From Anoxybacillus flavithermus (GTDB taxonomy: Bacteria; Bacillota; Bacilli; Bacillales; Anoxybacillaceae): 40,261 bases of DNA. Position 1 is the first letter of the stretch; each line of letters opens with the position of its first letter. The notes beneath the pieces were generated by a model. That model saw only the letters and a program-made list of their open reading frames with translations. It was not told the DNA's origin and did not search any database. The translations under genes and the position numbers were made by a program. Location of the stretch: contig NZ_PEDM01000028.1 of assembly GCF_002742685.1 (NCBI RefSeq), forward strand, positions 1 to 40,261. Reading direction: 5' to 3'. Positions 31,650 through 40,261 of this stretch are shown piece after piece.

Positions 31650-33173
31650 ATGGAAAAGTTTCAAGAAAGTATGTACAAACTGATCGTTGAAACGTCAACA
31701 AAATTGCCGAAAGATGTACGTCGCGCTATCGCTAAGGCGAAGATGCGTGAAAATGCTGGAACGAGGGCAGCAATGTCGCTTGCGACGATCGTACAAAACA
31801 TTCAAATGGCAGATGAGAACGTATCGCCAATTTGCCAAGATACAGGATTGCCGACATTTAAAATTAAAGTGCCTGTAGGAGTTAATCAAATCGAGATGAA
31901 AGAGGCGATTCGTCGAGCGATCGCTCAAGCAACGAAAGACGGCAAACTGCGTCCAAACTCTGTGGATTCTCTAACCGGTGAAAATAGCGGCGATAATTTA
32001 GGGATCGGGCTGCCTGTCATGAAATTCGAGCAATGGGAGAAAGACTATATTGATGTTCGTTTAATTTTAAAAGGCGGCGGCTGTGAAAATAAAAACATTC
32101 AATATAGCTTGCCTTGTGAATTAGAAGGGCTTGGGCGTGCAGGACGTGACTTAGATGGCATTCGCAAATGTATTTTACATGCGGTATATCAAGCGCAAGG
32201 GCAAGGCTGTAGCGCAGGGTTTATTGGCGTTGGCATCGGCGGCGATCGTTCCTCTGGATACGACTTAGCAAAGGAACAGTTATTCCGTTCTGTTGACGAT
32301 GTGAACCCGAATGAAGACTTGCGCAAATTAGAAGAATATATTATGGAGGCAGCCAATAAACTTGGCATCGGCACAATGGGATTTGGCGGAGAGACGACGC
32401 TACTTGGCTGTAAAATTGGCGTTATGCACCGCATCCCCGCAAGCTTTTTCGTTTCTGTCGCATACAATTGCTGGGCGTTTCGCCGTTTAGGCGTCATTGT
32501 TGATCCGCATACGGGCGATATTCAAGAATGGTTATATCAAGAGGGAGACGACGTCGACTTCCAACAAGAAGAAACGGAAGTTGTGGGTGAAGCGCGTGAA
32601 GTTGTGCTTGAAGCGCCAATTACAGAACAACAAATTCGTGCATTAAAAGTAGGGGATGTTGTTCGCATTAACGGTATGATTTATACAGGTCGCGATGCGA
32701 TTCATAAACATTTAATGGACCATGATGCCCCAGTTGATTTAAACGGTCAAATTATTTATCACTGTGGTCCGGTCATGTTAAAAGATGAAAACGGTAAATG
32801 GCATGTCAAAGCGGCAGGCCCTACAACGAGCATTCGCGAGGAGCCTTACCAAGGCGAAATTATGAAAAAATTCGGCATTCGTGCCGTCATCGGTAAGGGC
32901 GGCATGGGGGCAAAAACGCTCGCCGCGTTAAAAGAACATGGCGGTGTGTACTTAAACGCGATCGGTGGTGCCGCGCAATATTATGCGGATTGCATTCAAT
33001 CGGTCGAAGGCGTCGACTTTTTAGAATTTGGCATTCCAGAAGCGATGTGGCATTTGCGTGTAAAAGACTTTACAGCCGTCGTCACGATGGATTCACATGG
33101 CAACAGCTTGCACGAAGATGTCGAAAAATCATCGCTTGAAAAATTAGCTCAATTTAAAGAGCGTGTATTTTAA
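31650..33173 (+). CDS. fumA: Class I (iron-sulfur) fumarate hydratase
   Basis: A 507-residue enzyme of the TCA cycle interconverting fumarate and malate. It is a fusion of the alpha and beta segments of class I hydro-lyases. The Fe-S cysteines are in SPICQDTG (Cys62), GGGCENKN and TTLLGCKIG, and the beta part shows GPTTSIREEPY, AVIGKGGMG and GGAAQYYADCI. Class I fumarases are oxygen-sensitive, unlike the FumC used by B. subtilis. The ATG follows AAAGGGGAAGGG; a GTG one codon before is possible. It is inserted between yfjT and pdaA relative to the B. subtilis order. Confidence 0.94.
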   Translation: MEKFQESMYKLIVETSTKLPKDVRRAIAKAKMRENAGTRAAMSLATIVQNIQMADENVSPICQDTGLPTFKIKVPVGVNQIEMKEAIRRAIAQATKDGKLRPNSVDSLTGENSGDNLGIGLPVMKFEQWEKDYIDVRLILKGGGCENKNIQYSLPCELEGLGRAGRDLDGIRKCILHAVYQAQGQGCSAGFIGVGIGGDRSSGYDLAKEQLFRSVDDVNPNEDLRKLEEYIMEAANKLGIGTMGFGGETTLLGCKIGVMHRIPASFFVSVAYNCWAFRRLGVIVDPHTGDIQEWLYQEGDDVDFQQEETEVVGEAREVVLEAPITEQQIRALKVGDVVRINGMIYTGRDAIHKHLMDHDAPVDLNGQIIYHCGPVMLKDENGKWHVKAAGPTTSIREEPYQGEIMKKFGIRAVIGKGGMGAKTLAALKEHGGVYLNAIGGAAQYYADCIQSVEGVDFLEFGIPEAMWHLRVKDFTAVVTMDSHGNSLHEDVEKSSLEKLAQFKERVF

Positions 33174-33179
33174 TGGAAG

Positions 33180-33210
33180 TCCGTCTAGTGATGAGCTAGG
33201 CGGATTTTTT
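33180..33210 (+). terminator. Terminator after fumA
   Basis: TCCGTCTAG / CTAGGCGGA stem (one G-U) with TTTTTT. Confidence 0.85.
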
Positions 33211-33261
33211 ATGTCCCATTTTGCACAACCTATCATGGAAAGGAACAGGGAGGTGCAAGCA

Positions 33262-34041
33262 GTGAAAAAAATGATTATGTTGCTTTTCTTCTTTTTATGT
33301 TTGCCACTTAGTCAAGTTGATGCGATGTCATGGGGATTTAAGCGAAGTGAAAATCATCTTCCCCCTTCTGCCGGAAAACAGTTAGACGAATTACTTGCTA
33401 AGTACGATGCGTTTTATTTAGGCGATCCGACGAAAAAATATATTTATTTAACATTCGATAACGGCTACGAAAATGGTTATACCGCACAAATTTTAGACGT
33501 ACTGAAACAAAAAAATGTGCCGGCGACGTTTTTTGTAACGGGACACTACTTACAATCGGCGCCCGATTTAGTAAAACGGATGGTGAACGAAGGTCATATT
33601 GTCGGCAACCACTCATGGCATCACCCCGATTTAACAACAGTTAGCGATGAAAAGTTACGTGAGGAGCTTGAGATGGTTAGAAAAAAAACAGAGCTGTTGA
33701 CGGGGCAAAAACATATGCGTTACATCCGCCCTCCGCGCGGCATTTTTGATGAACGGACGCTTGCGGTTGCACGTGAGCTCGGCTATTACCACGTTTTTTG
33801 GTCATTAGCTTTTGTTGATTGGCACGTTCACGATCAAAAAGGTTGGTCGTATGCCTACAACAACGTTATGAAACAAATTCATCCCGGTGCGATTATATTG
33901 TTGCATACAGTATCAAAAGATAATGCGGATGCGCTCGCGAAAATCATTGACGATTTACGAAAAGAAGGATATGTTTTTAAAAGCTTAGATGATTTGATGA
34001 TGCAAAAAATGAACGTTCCTCTTTGGCTTTTTTCCCTTTGA
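33262..34041 (+). CDS. pdaA: Polysaccharide deacetylase PdaA (spore cortex)
   Basis: A 259-residue secreted NodB-type deacetylase with a signal peptide (KKMIMLLFFFLCLPLSQVDA). Metal and catalytic residues are present: TFDNGYE (Asp66; TFDNGY is the PdaA variant of TFDDG), NHSWHHPDL (His117, His121), RPPRG, and LLHTVSKDN. PdaA deacetylates N-acetylmuramic acid during muramic-delta-lactam formation in the spore cortex, which is needed for germination. The GTG start has GGGAGGTG upstream. Its presence supports a spore-former. Confidence 0.93.
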   Translation: MKKMIMLLFFFLCLPLSQVDAMSWGFKRSENHLPPSAGKQLDELLAKYDAFYLGDPTKKYIYLTFDNGYENGYTAQILDVLKQKNVPATFFVTGHYLQSAPDLVKRMVNEGHIVGNHSWHHPDLTTVSDEKLREELEMVRKKTELLTGQKHMRYIRPPRGIFDERTLAVARELGYYHVFWSLAFVDWHVHDQKGWSYAYNNVMKQIHPGAIILLHTVSKDNADALAKIIDDLRKEGYVFKSLDDLMMQKMNVPLWLFSL

Positions 34042-34063
34042 CGATGTGCAAAGGGATTTGTTT
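34032..34063 (+). terminator. Probable terminator after pdaA
   Basis: TCCCTTTG / CAAAGGGA 8-bp stem followed by TTTGTTT; it overlaps the last codons of pdaA. Confidence 0.65.
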
Positions 34064-34066
34064 CGT

Positions 34067-34072
34067 TATAAT
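34067..34072 (+). promoter_or_regulatory. -10 element upstream of yfjP
   Basis: Perfect TATAAT 27 nt before the yfjP ATG; the -35 is not clear. Confidence 0.45.
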
Positions 34073-34098
34073 AGAAGGAAAAAAAGGTAGGAATCGAA

Positions 34099-34965
34099 AT
34101 GTGGCAACAACGAATTGAAGTAGAAGCTCCATACGATTTTTCACGTGTATTAGAGCGGTTAGCGCAGGACCCGTTAGCCGCAGTGGACATGGAAAAGCAA
34201 CAACTAGTTATACCGCTTTATATAAATGAAACCCCAGTTGTTGTTTCTGTTCGCAGCATCGGAACAAAACAAGCACCAGCTTTTCTTGTTGAAGCGCAGC
34301 ACGAACAATTAAAAGAAGTGATATTGTCCCGTCTGTTTCACATATTGCATTGGGATCGCTCCCTTTTGCTGATTCACAAGCATTTTTTGCAAACAGAATT
34401 GCGGGACATTTTTCTTGAACATGAAGGGACACCGCTTGTGTTAGAACCGGATTTATATTTTTGCCTAATGAAATGCATTATTCACCAGCAGCTACATATG
34501 AAAGTGGCGTACAAAATGACGGAGCGGTTTGTGAAAACGTTCGGTCGGGAAATAGACGGCATATGGTTTTATCCGCGCTCAGAACAAATTGCGCGCTTAT
34601 CGTATGACGAACTGAAAGCGTTACAGTTTAGCGGAAAAAAAGCGGAGTATATGATTGATACGTCACGATTAATCGTGGAAGGAAAGTTAAATCTTGAGCG
34701 GCTAGCAGACGCAACGGACGAAGAAGTGATGAAAACACTCCTTGCGATTCGCGGCATTGGTCCGTGGACGGTGCAAAATTTCTTATTATTTGGGCTAGGA
34801 CGGCCGAACTTATTTCCAAAAGCAGATATTGGCTTACAGCGAGCTGTACAAAAACTGCTTTCATTAGAAACGAAACCTTCGCTGGTGCAAATGGAGGCGT
34901 TAAGCAAGCGATGGGAGCCGTATTTAAGCTATGCGTCGCTATATTTATGGAGAAGTATTGAATAG
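34099..34965 (+). CDS. yfjP: DNA-3-methyladenine glycosylase II (AlkA/YfjP type)
   Basis: A 288-residue base-excision repair glycosylase of the HhH-GPD superfamily. The helix-hairpin-helix [26 protein letters not shown] is at ~214-238, with the catalytic aspartate in KADIGL (Asp243). It lacks the methylated-DNA Ada modules, as in B. subtilis YfjP. Its stop is 11 nt before the rlmCD start, so the two may be co-transcribed. Confidence 0.92.
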   Translation: MWQQRIEVEAPYDFSRVLERLAQDPLAAVDMEKQQLVIPLYINETPVVVSVRSIGTKQAPAFLVEAQHEQLKEVILSRLFHILHWDRSLLLIHKHFLQTELRDIFLEHEGTPLVLEPDLYFCLMKCIIHQQLHMKVAYKMTERFVKTFGREIDGIWFYPRSEQIARLSYDELKALQFSGKKAEYMIDTSRLIVEGKLNLERLADATDEEVMKTLLAIRGIGPWTVQNFLLFGLGRPNLFPKADIGLQRAVQKLLSLETKPSLVQMEALSKRWEPYLSYASLYLWRSIE

Positions 34966-34976
34966 GAGAGAGAACG

Positions 34977-36335
34977 ATGTTACAACAAGGACAACAATTT
35001 CCACTCACCATTAAACGATTAGGCATTAACGGAGAAGGTGTCGGCTATTTTAAAAAACAAGTCGTGTTCGTTCCAGGAGCGCTTCCGGGAGAAGAAGTCG
35101 TCGTTCAAGCGACGAATATATATCCGACGTATGCGGAAGGAAAAATCGTGCGCATTCGCAAACGTTCCCCACATCGCGTTAAACCGCTTTGTCCTGTATA
35201 TGACCGATGTGGTGGCTGTCAACTGCAGCATTTAGACTACAACACGCAGCTTGAAGCAAAGCGCGATATTGTCATTCAAGCGCTAGAACGCCATAGCCGA
35301 TTAAATATAGAAGCGCTCGATATTCGTCCGACGATTGGAATGGACGATCCGTGGCATTATCGCAACAAAAGCCAATTTCAAACAGGAGTGAAAAAAGGGC
35401 GCGTCATCGCTGGACTTTACAGCATGAACTCGCACGAACTGATTGACATTGACCGCTGCTTCATTCAACATGACGCCACGAACCGCGTCACAACGGTCGT
35501 GAAAACGATTTTGCAAGATTTGCGCATTCCGATTTATCACGAGCGGAAAAAAACAGGTGTCGTGCGCACGATTGTCGCTCGTGTCGGGTTTTTTACAGGC
35601 GATGTGCAGCTTGTCATTGTGACCGCGACAAAAGAACTGCCGCGCAAAGATTTATTTGTAGCGGAAGTGAAGCGGCGGTTGCCAGAAGTGAAATCGATCG
35701 CGCAAAACATAAACGGACAAAAAACGTCGCTTATTTTTGGCGAAGAAACGATTTTGTTAGCAGGGGAACCGTACATTCAAGAAGTGCTTGGCGACCTGTC
35801 GTTTGAACTATCCGCCCGCGCTTTTTTCCAGCTTAATCCGATTCAAACGGTAAAGCTATATGATGAAGTAAAAAAAGCAGCCGCGCTCACGAAAAACGAA
35901 CGCGTTGTCGATGCATATTGCGGCGTTGGCACGATCGGGCTTTGGCTTGCGCGTGAGGCGAAAGAAGTGCGCGGCATGGACATTATCCAAGAAGCGATTG
36001 ACGATGCGCGCCAAAACGCCGAACGCCACGGCTTCACCAACGTCACGTATGCGGTCGGAAAAGCGGAAGTGCTGTTGCCAAAATGGGTGAAAGAAGGCTG
36101 GAAACCAGACGTCATCGTCGTCGACCCACCGCGAACGGGTTGCGACAACGCCTTGTTAAAAACAATTTTACAAGTGAAACCAAAAACAGTCGTGTACGTT
36201 TCCTGTAACCCATCCAGCCTCGCACGCGACATCGGCACGCTTGCGAAACAATACCGTGTCGAATACATTCAACCGTTCGACCTTTTCCCGCACACCGCGC
36301 ATGTGGAGAGTGTGGCGAAGTTGGTGAGGAAGTAG
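34977..36335 (+). CDS. rlmCD: 23S rRNA (uracil-C5)-methyltransferase RlmCD/RumA type
   Basis: A 452-residue SAM-dependent RNA methyltransferase. The N-terminal TRAM domain covers ~1-60. The Fe-S cysteines are in [11 protein letters not shown] (Cys72, 78, 81), with a fourth in DRCFIQH (~Cys163). The SAM site is [14 protein letters not shown], and the nucleophile is in [14 protein letters not shown]. In B. subtilis the orthologue (YefA/RlmCD) methylates two uridines in 23S rRNA. The 3' end is noticeably more GC-rich than its neighbours. Confidence 0.94.
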   Translation: MLQQGQQFPLTIKRLGINGEGVGYFKKQVVFVPGALPGEEVVVQATNIYPTYAEGKIVRIRKRSPHRVKPLCPVYDRCGGCQLQHLDYNTQLEAKRDIVIQALERHSRLNIEALDIRPTIGMDDPWHYRNKSQFQTGVKKGRVIAGLYSMNSHELIDIDRCFIQHDATNRVTTVVKTILQDLRIPIYHERKKTGVVRTIVARVGFFTGDVQLVIVTATKELPRKDLFVAEVKRRLPEVKSIAQNINGQKTSLIFGEETILLAGEPYIQEVLGDLSFELSARAFFQLNPIQTVKLYDEVKKAAALTKNERVVDAYCGVGTIGLWLAREAKEVRGMDIIQEAIDDARQNAERHGFTNVTYAVGKAEVLLPKWVKEGWKPDVIVVDPPRTGCDNALLKTILQVKPKTVVYVSCNPSSLARDIGTLAKQYRVEYIQPFDLFPHTAHVESVAKLVRK

Positions 36336-36360
36336 AAAGGCGCTCATAGGGCGTCTTTTT
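36336..36360 (+). terminator. Terminator after rlmCD
   Basis: AAAGGCGCTC / GGGCGTCTTT stem with two G-U pairs and a T-run. Confidence 0.65.
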
Positions 36361-36447
36361 ATGCATTCGTACGGGCGTAGAAAAAAGGACGGCTTTTTTG
36401 TAGAATGAAAGTATTCGCAAAATAATGAAGATAGAGGGGAAACGTTC

Positions 36448-36852
36448 ATGAAAAAAACAGTTCGTGTCGTAGGGGCAGTTATATTCGACAATCAAAATTG
36501 CGTGTTGTGTGCACTTCGGTCGAATACGATGTCACTCCCTAACCTTTGGGAATTTCCGGGTGGAAAAGTTGAAAAAGGGGAGAAGGAAGAAGAAACATTA
36601 GTCAGAGAAATTCATGAGGAATTAGGATGTACGATTCAAGTGCATGAAAAAATTGAAGAAGTGCATTACGAATATCCTCAAGTTATTGTCAATTTACTGA
36701 CATATAAAGCAACAATTATTGAGGGAGAACCGAAAGCGAAAGAACATGCTGAATTAAGATGGGTGCCACTCCAAGATTTAAAATCTCTTGAATGGGCACC
36801 CGCAGATATTCCGACTGTAGACGTTTTATTAGCGAATAAAGTCAATATATAA
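36448..36852 (+). CDS. NUDIX hydrolase (MutT/CTP pyrophosphohydrolase type)
   Basis: A 134-residue NUDIX protein. The full Nudix box is GGKVEKGEKEEETLVREIHEELG (residues ~31-53, split here), matching Gx5Ex7REUxEExGU. The preceding LRSNTMSLPNLWEFPGG is typical of MutT-like (d)NTP pyrophosphohydrolases, which clear oxidised or unwanted nucleotides. The ATG follows AGAGGGGAAA. Its 3' end overlaps the convergent helicase gene by 24 nt, which is unusual because no terminator separates them. Confidence 0.9.
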   Translation: MKKTVRVVGAVIFDNQNCVLCALRSNTMSLPNLWEFPGGKVEKGEKEEETLVREIHEELGCTIQVHEKIEEVHYEYPQVIVNLLTYKATIIEGEPKAKEHAELRWVPLQDLKSLEWAPADIPTVDVLLANKVNI

Positions 36853-39800
36853 ATCTTCCGGCACGGGATGATGTAGGCGCCATGTGATGCTCATCGGCTT
36901 ATCTCCGTAGCTTGATACATAATCGACTTCGCCGAGATAAGTGAATGGCAATGTCATTCCGTGCATGTCTTCAAACTTTCGCACAAATAGGTGAATATGA
37001 ATTCCAAGTTCTTTATGACGAATAAAATTTTGTCCGACAGAAGAGCTATGAGACGTTTGATTTTGGCTTTGCCAATGAAAATGTTTTTGGTCGAGAAAAT
37101 AATCTTTATAATGTAAATGTTCTTTCACTCTTTCCGATTTATTTAAATTGACGAACAGTAAGTAATGATTTCTAACTTTACTTACTCCTTCTCGCCACGA
37201 TCCTTCTTTTACCCCTGCTTCAAATAAGAAAATTAAATCGTTTCTCGTATAGTTTTGATAAAGAGTAAGCTTTTCCCCTTTAGATAAAAATCTTTCAGGA
37301 CGATACGTTCTCCTAAATTCAATAAGTCCGTAATCTATACGGTCTTTCATGTAATTGAAAAACTGTTGGTTTTCTGTTAACGCAAGAATGTTGTCATTCA
37401 ATATAAATTGGCGCCCATTTCGTTGTCCAAACGCCCATTTTTGTTTTTTATACGGCAATGATAGGCGGTCCATCGATTGCATAATCATTTTTTCGTGTTT
37501 TTCTAATGGCACATCTACAGCAAATTTTTTGGAAAGTTGCTTTACGACATCTTCACAAGACACAACTTTTTGTAAAAAAGCTAATTGCAACACAGCAAAA
37601 TCGTAGGGCCATTTGATCGGAAGTTGATTTTCTAGCCGTTCAACGCACTCACACATCAATGGGTGGTGTAAAATCATTTGGTCAAGCTCGTTTATATCAT
37701 TCATTTTTTCTTTTGTTTTGACCCATGAACGATACTTATATATGAAAAACGTTAAGCTTGGCGATTGCTCGTAATATAAAAAATCTAATATTTCTGGTGA
37801 GCGCCCAAGCTCATTTTTAAATTGTTGATATAGCATTTTTAACATATCTGTCGAGTTCATTTTAATGGAGTCAATGCGATCTAAAATTTCTCTTTGTGTC
37901 ACAGGATCTAAATCGACATATGCGCCGCCTGGTAGATCGGCAAATTCATGTGTAATTGCAACACGAAGAGAATCTTTATCAAACGCTTTGTCGTTCAGTT
38001 GTCCAGCTAGAGCGAGCGGAATCATAAACGATTTTTGATAATTTCCTACAAAGTCTAAAATCGTTACAAATTCTTTTCCGGTTACTTTTCTTAATCCCCT
38101 TCCTAATTGTTGAATAAATACGGTTGATGACTCGGTAGGTCTTAAAAATAATAAAAGATTTAGACTTGGGATATCAATTCCTTCGTTAAAAATATTTACG
38201 GTAAAGATTAGTTGAAGCGGATCGTTAGGATTTTCTAGTTTTTTAATGACCTGTTCGCGATATTCAACGCTATGTTCACCAGTTAAGTATGTTGTGCAAT
38301 ATCCGCGTTTATTAAATTGTTCGCTCATATATTTTGCATGTTCAATATTTACGCAAAACGCAAGCCCAATGATACGATCACCATCGTAACCATATGTACG
38401 AATCATTTCGATAATAAAATCTGTTCGTTCATTTGTTTTTAAAGCTTTCACAAGCGATGCTTCATCAAACATGCCATTTTTTAATGGAATTTGACTATAG
38501 TCTACTGTACGATCTGAAATGCCAAAGTAGTGAAATGGTGCGAGCAACTGCGCTTCTAACGCTTCTCGTAAGCGTATTTCATATACGACATTATGGTCAC
38601 AAATCGCTAAAACGTCTCTTCCATCCATTCTTTCTGGTGTTGCTGTTAAGCCGAGTAAAAATTTTGGTTGGAAATAACGAATAACTTTTTGATATGTAGG
38701 TGCTTCGGCATGATGAAATTCATCGATAATTATATAGTCAAATTCATGTTGCTCAAAATGTTGCAACGTTTCATCTTTAGATAGCGATTGAACGGTGCTA
38801 AATAAATACGATTTATGGAATTGTTTCACTGTCCCTGTAATTTTCCCGAATAGATGATCGTTACCTAGTACATGCTTGAACGTTTCAATTGCCTTGTCTA
38901 GCAATTCTTCACGATGAGCGATAAATAAAAGCTTTTTTGGATTATATGCTTTTACGTCAAAAGCTGCTAAATACGTTTTTCCAGTTCCAGTAGCAGCGAT
39001 AATGACTCCTTTTGTATTACCACTTTTTCTTGTGTGTTCGAGGTTTTTTAATGCTTTTTTCTGCATATCATTCGGTTTCACACTTGATGTAACGATATAT
39101 TCTTCTTTCGGCTCAGCAGCTAAAGGTTTGTTTTCTTCTCTTATTGTTTGTTGTTTATATTTTTGAATGAAGGCGTGATCAAGAGAAATCGTGTCTGTAT
39201 GATCCCATATTTTCTCAAACATTTGCTTTGTATGCTCATAAATGGGTAAAAAGCTTGTATCCGGCAGCTTTACATTTAGCTCATGTCCGTTAATAAGGGC
39301 CGAGTGTGAAATGTTTGATGAGCCTATGATTACTGTATTTAATCCTGAACGTCGATGGAACATGTACGCTTTCGTATGAAAAGACTGTTGTTGCGTATCG
39401 ATTATTTTTACTTGTACGTTAGAAAATTGCATTAGTTTTTCAAGCGCTTTTGGTTCTGTAATGCCTAGATAGGTCGATGTGATGATGCGTACAGGAATAC
39501 GTTCTTTTTCAAGCATAAGTAATGGACGAATCAATAATTGTAGTCCTGACATCCGAATGAAGCTAACCATCAAATCAACGGAATCAGCTGTCAGCATTTC
39601 ATATTTTAATGTTTTGAAAAAGTTTTTCATTGTATGTTTGTCATTATATAGTAAGTGTAATCTAGATAAGAAAAAGTCCTCTACAATTGGTATTTCTCGT
39701 TGTCCATATGTGTATGTAATCATAGAGAGCGGCAAGGAAAAAGAATCGTTGTTATTTGATACTAATGTAGAAATGTGTTGAGTTAATTGAATGATTTCAT

Positions 39801-39966
39801 CAAAACGGTTTTCTTCAGCCAAAGTTTTTAACTTATGAGCGAGTTGTTTGGCGGAATGAAGAACGAGAACTTCAATATAATCTTTCGGTGATAGACGCTG
39901 TATAACGCTTGCATCAGGATATTGTTTAGCAAGAAGTTGTAGTTCCTCGAAAAAACTTTTATCCAT
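36829..39966 (-). CDS. PLD-nuclease / SF2 helicase with DUF3427-like C-terminus
   Basis: A 1045-residue multi-domain nucleic-acid enzyme. Residues ~1-85 are a helical leader. Residues ~90-260 are a phospholipase-D-like nuclease domain with one HxK motif (FHTKAYMF, His197/Lys199) and IIGSSN (215-220). Residues ~295-650 are an SF2 helicase: Walker A ATGTGKT (325-331), DEFHH (415-419), TATPERMDG (441-449) and motif VI QQLGRGLRK (~625). The C-terminal ~350 residues resemble DUF3427-type modules. A single HKD motif implies dimerisation for activity. Such PLD-helicases occur singly in many bacteria and are linked by inference to repair or defence against foreign DNA. RBS AGGTGG precedes ATG 39966. 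By eye it is more AT-rich than its neighbours and it lies next to an IS630-like element, which suggests acquisition. Confidence 0.88.
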   Translation of the reverse strand: MDKSFFEELQLLAKQYPDASVIQRLSPKDYIEVLVLHSAKQLAHKLKTLAEENRFDEIIQLTQHISTLVSNNNDSFSLPLSMITYTYGQREIPIVEDFFLSRLHLLYNDKHTMKNFFKTLKYEMLTADSVDLMVSFIRMSGLQLLIRPLLMLEKERIPVRIITSTYLGITEPKALEKLMQFSNVQVKIIDTQQQSFHTKAYMFHRRSGLNTVIIGSSNISHSALINGHELNVKLPDTSFLPIYEHTKQMFEKIWDHTDTISLDHAFIQKYKQQTIREENKPLAAEPKEEYIVTSSVKPNDMQKKALKNLEHTRKSGNTKGVIIAATGTGKTYLAAFDVKAYNPKKLLFIAHREELLDKAIETFKHVLGNDHLFGKITGTVKQFHKSYLFSTVQSLSKDETLQHFEQHEFDYIIIDEFHHAEAPTYQKVIRYFQPKFLLGLTATPERMDGRDVLAICDHNVVYEIRLREALEAQLLAPFHYFGISDRTVDYSQIPLKNGMFDEASLVKALKTNERTDFIIEMIRTYGYDGDRIIGLAFCVNIEHAKYMSEQFNKRGYCTTYLTGEHSVEYREQVIKKLENPNDPLQLIFTVNIFNEGIDIPSLNLLLFLRPTESSTVFIQQLGRGLRKVTGKEFVTILDFVGNYQKSFMIPLALAGQLNDKAFDKDSLRVAITHEFADLPGGAYVDLDPVTQREILDRIDSIKMNSTDMLKMLYQQFKNELGRSPEILDFLYYEQSPSLTFFIYKYRSWVKTKEKMNDINELDQMILHHPLMCECVERLENQLPIKWPYDFAVLQLAFLQKVVSCEDVVKQLSKKFAVDVPLEKHEKMIMQSMDRLSLPYKKQKWAFGQRNGRQFILNDNILALTENQQFFNYMKDRIDYGLIEFRRTYRPERFLSKGEKLTLYQNYTRNDLIFLFEAGVKEGSWREGVSKVRNHYLLFVNLNKSERVKEHLHYKDYFLDQKHFHWQSQNQTSHSSSVGQNFIRHKELGIHIHLFVRKFEDMHGMTLPFTYLGEVDYVSSYGDKPMSITWRLHHPVPEDLYIDFIR

Positions 39967-40122
39967 AAATAAAACCACCTAACGAATGTTTTATAAAATT
40001 TTACCATGATATATGTAGATATTCTATATACATGCACTTTAAAGTAATGACTTCTGTATGAACACTCTTTTCCATGGCTATACTGCTCCTACATACTCAT
40101 GTATAAAAGGAGCGGAAATGAC

Positions 40123-40261
40123 ATGAAACGTCTTAAAATTACAAATGATCACGGCTGGACGCTCCGAACCCTTCGGAAACAAGAAAGGAAAATCAAAGAT
40201 GCTTCTCTTCGCGTTCGGGTGACCGCTGTTCGTCTTGTCATGGAAGGTCATCTTGGCAAAG
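40123..40261 (+). CDS. IS630-like transposase, 5' part (runs off window)
   Basis: The first 46 codons (MKRLKITNDHGWTLRTLRKQ..., then RVRVTAVRLVMEGHLGK) match the N-terminal helix-turn-helix start of IS630-type transposases. AAGGAGCGG at ~40107-40115 serves as RBS. The frame is open to the window edge. The left inverted repeat should lie between 39990 and 40110, but I cannot fix it without the other end. Confidence 0.7.
   Translation, partial: MKRLKITNDHGWTLRTLRKQERKIKDASLRVRVTAVRLVMEGHLGK

Overview
The window looks like chromosome from a thermophilic, spore-forming, low-to-mid GC Bacillaceae member, most likely Anoxybacillus or a close Geobacillus relative (inference). The evidence is Bacillus-type AAGGAGG ribosome binding sites with several TTG/GTG starts, a B. 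subtilis-like cysH sulfate-assimilation operon, a long block syntenic with the B. subtilis yfk-yfj region (yfkK, yfkJ, yfkI, yfkH, yfkF, chaA, yfkD, yfkAB, yfjT, pdaA, yfjP, rlmCD), and the sporulation deacetylase pdaA. Both ends are mobile DNA: the left edge holds the last ~55 nt of a group II intron (3' half of domain V plus domain VI with its bulged A), and the right edge holds the start of an IS630-like transposase that runs off the window.

Layout. 1-1.8 kb: intron tail, then an ECF sigma factor with its membrane DUF4179 anti-sigma partner. 1.8-2.3 kb: a coiled-coil protein built of seven exact 13-residue repeats. 2.5-9.3 kb: a signalling block with bacterial nitric oxide synthase, a membrane chemoreceptor-like protein, a globin-coupled HD-GYP protein and a MASE3-GGDEF-EAL protein. 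9.4-10.8 kb: a secreted NlpC/P60 hydrolase and a TerC-family membrane protein. 10.9-14.3 kb: a four-module CoA-disulfide reductase (reductase-rhodanese-TusA-DsrE) divergent from a ureohydrolase, with two Rex/Fnr-like palindromes between them. 14.3-16.8 kb: feoA-feoB-FeoB-associated Cys-rich protein. 16.8-17.9 kb: acylphosphatase and a DUF4397 protein. 17.9-23.4 kb (minus strand): cysH-cysP-sat-cysC-sumT-sirB-sirC, which takes up and activates sulfate, reduces it and makes the siroheme for sulfite reductase. 23.6-36.3 kb: a degenerate HD-GYP protein followed by the yfk/yfj block and a class I fumarase. 36.4-40 kb: a NUDIX hydrolase convergent with a 1045-residue PLD-nuclease/SF2-helicase, then the IS630 start.

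How the genes work together. A turnover module for cyclic di-GMP (MASE3-GGDEF-EAL plus HD-GYP, adjacent on one strand) has a haem-globin sensor and lies about 2 kb from a nitric oxide synthase, which suggests gas-responsive second-messenger control. The sulfur operon and the CoA-disulfide reductase fusion make the window rich in sulfur and redox functions. The most interesting candidates are the NOS/globin/c-di-GMP neighbourhood, the Rex-like operator pair, the 39-bp repeat gene, and the PLD-helicase lying beside an IS element. No tRNA, rRNA, CRISPR array or recognised riboswitch was seen, and no stretch longer than 300 bases lacks a gene.
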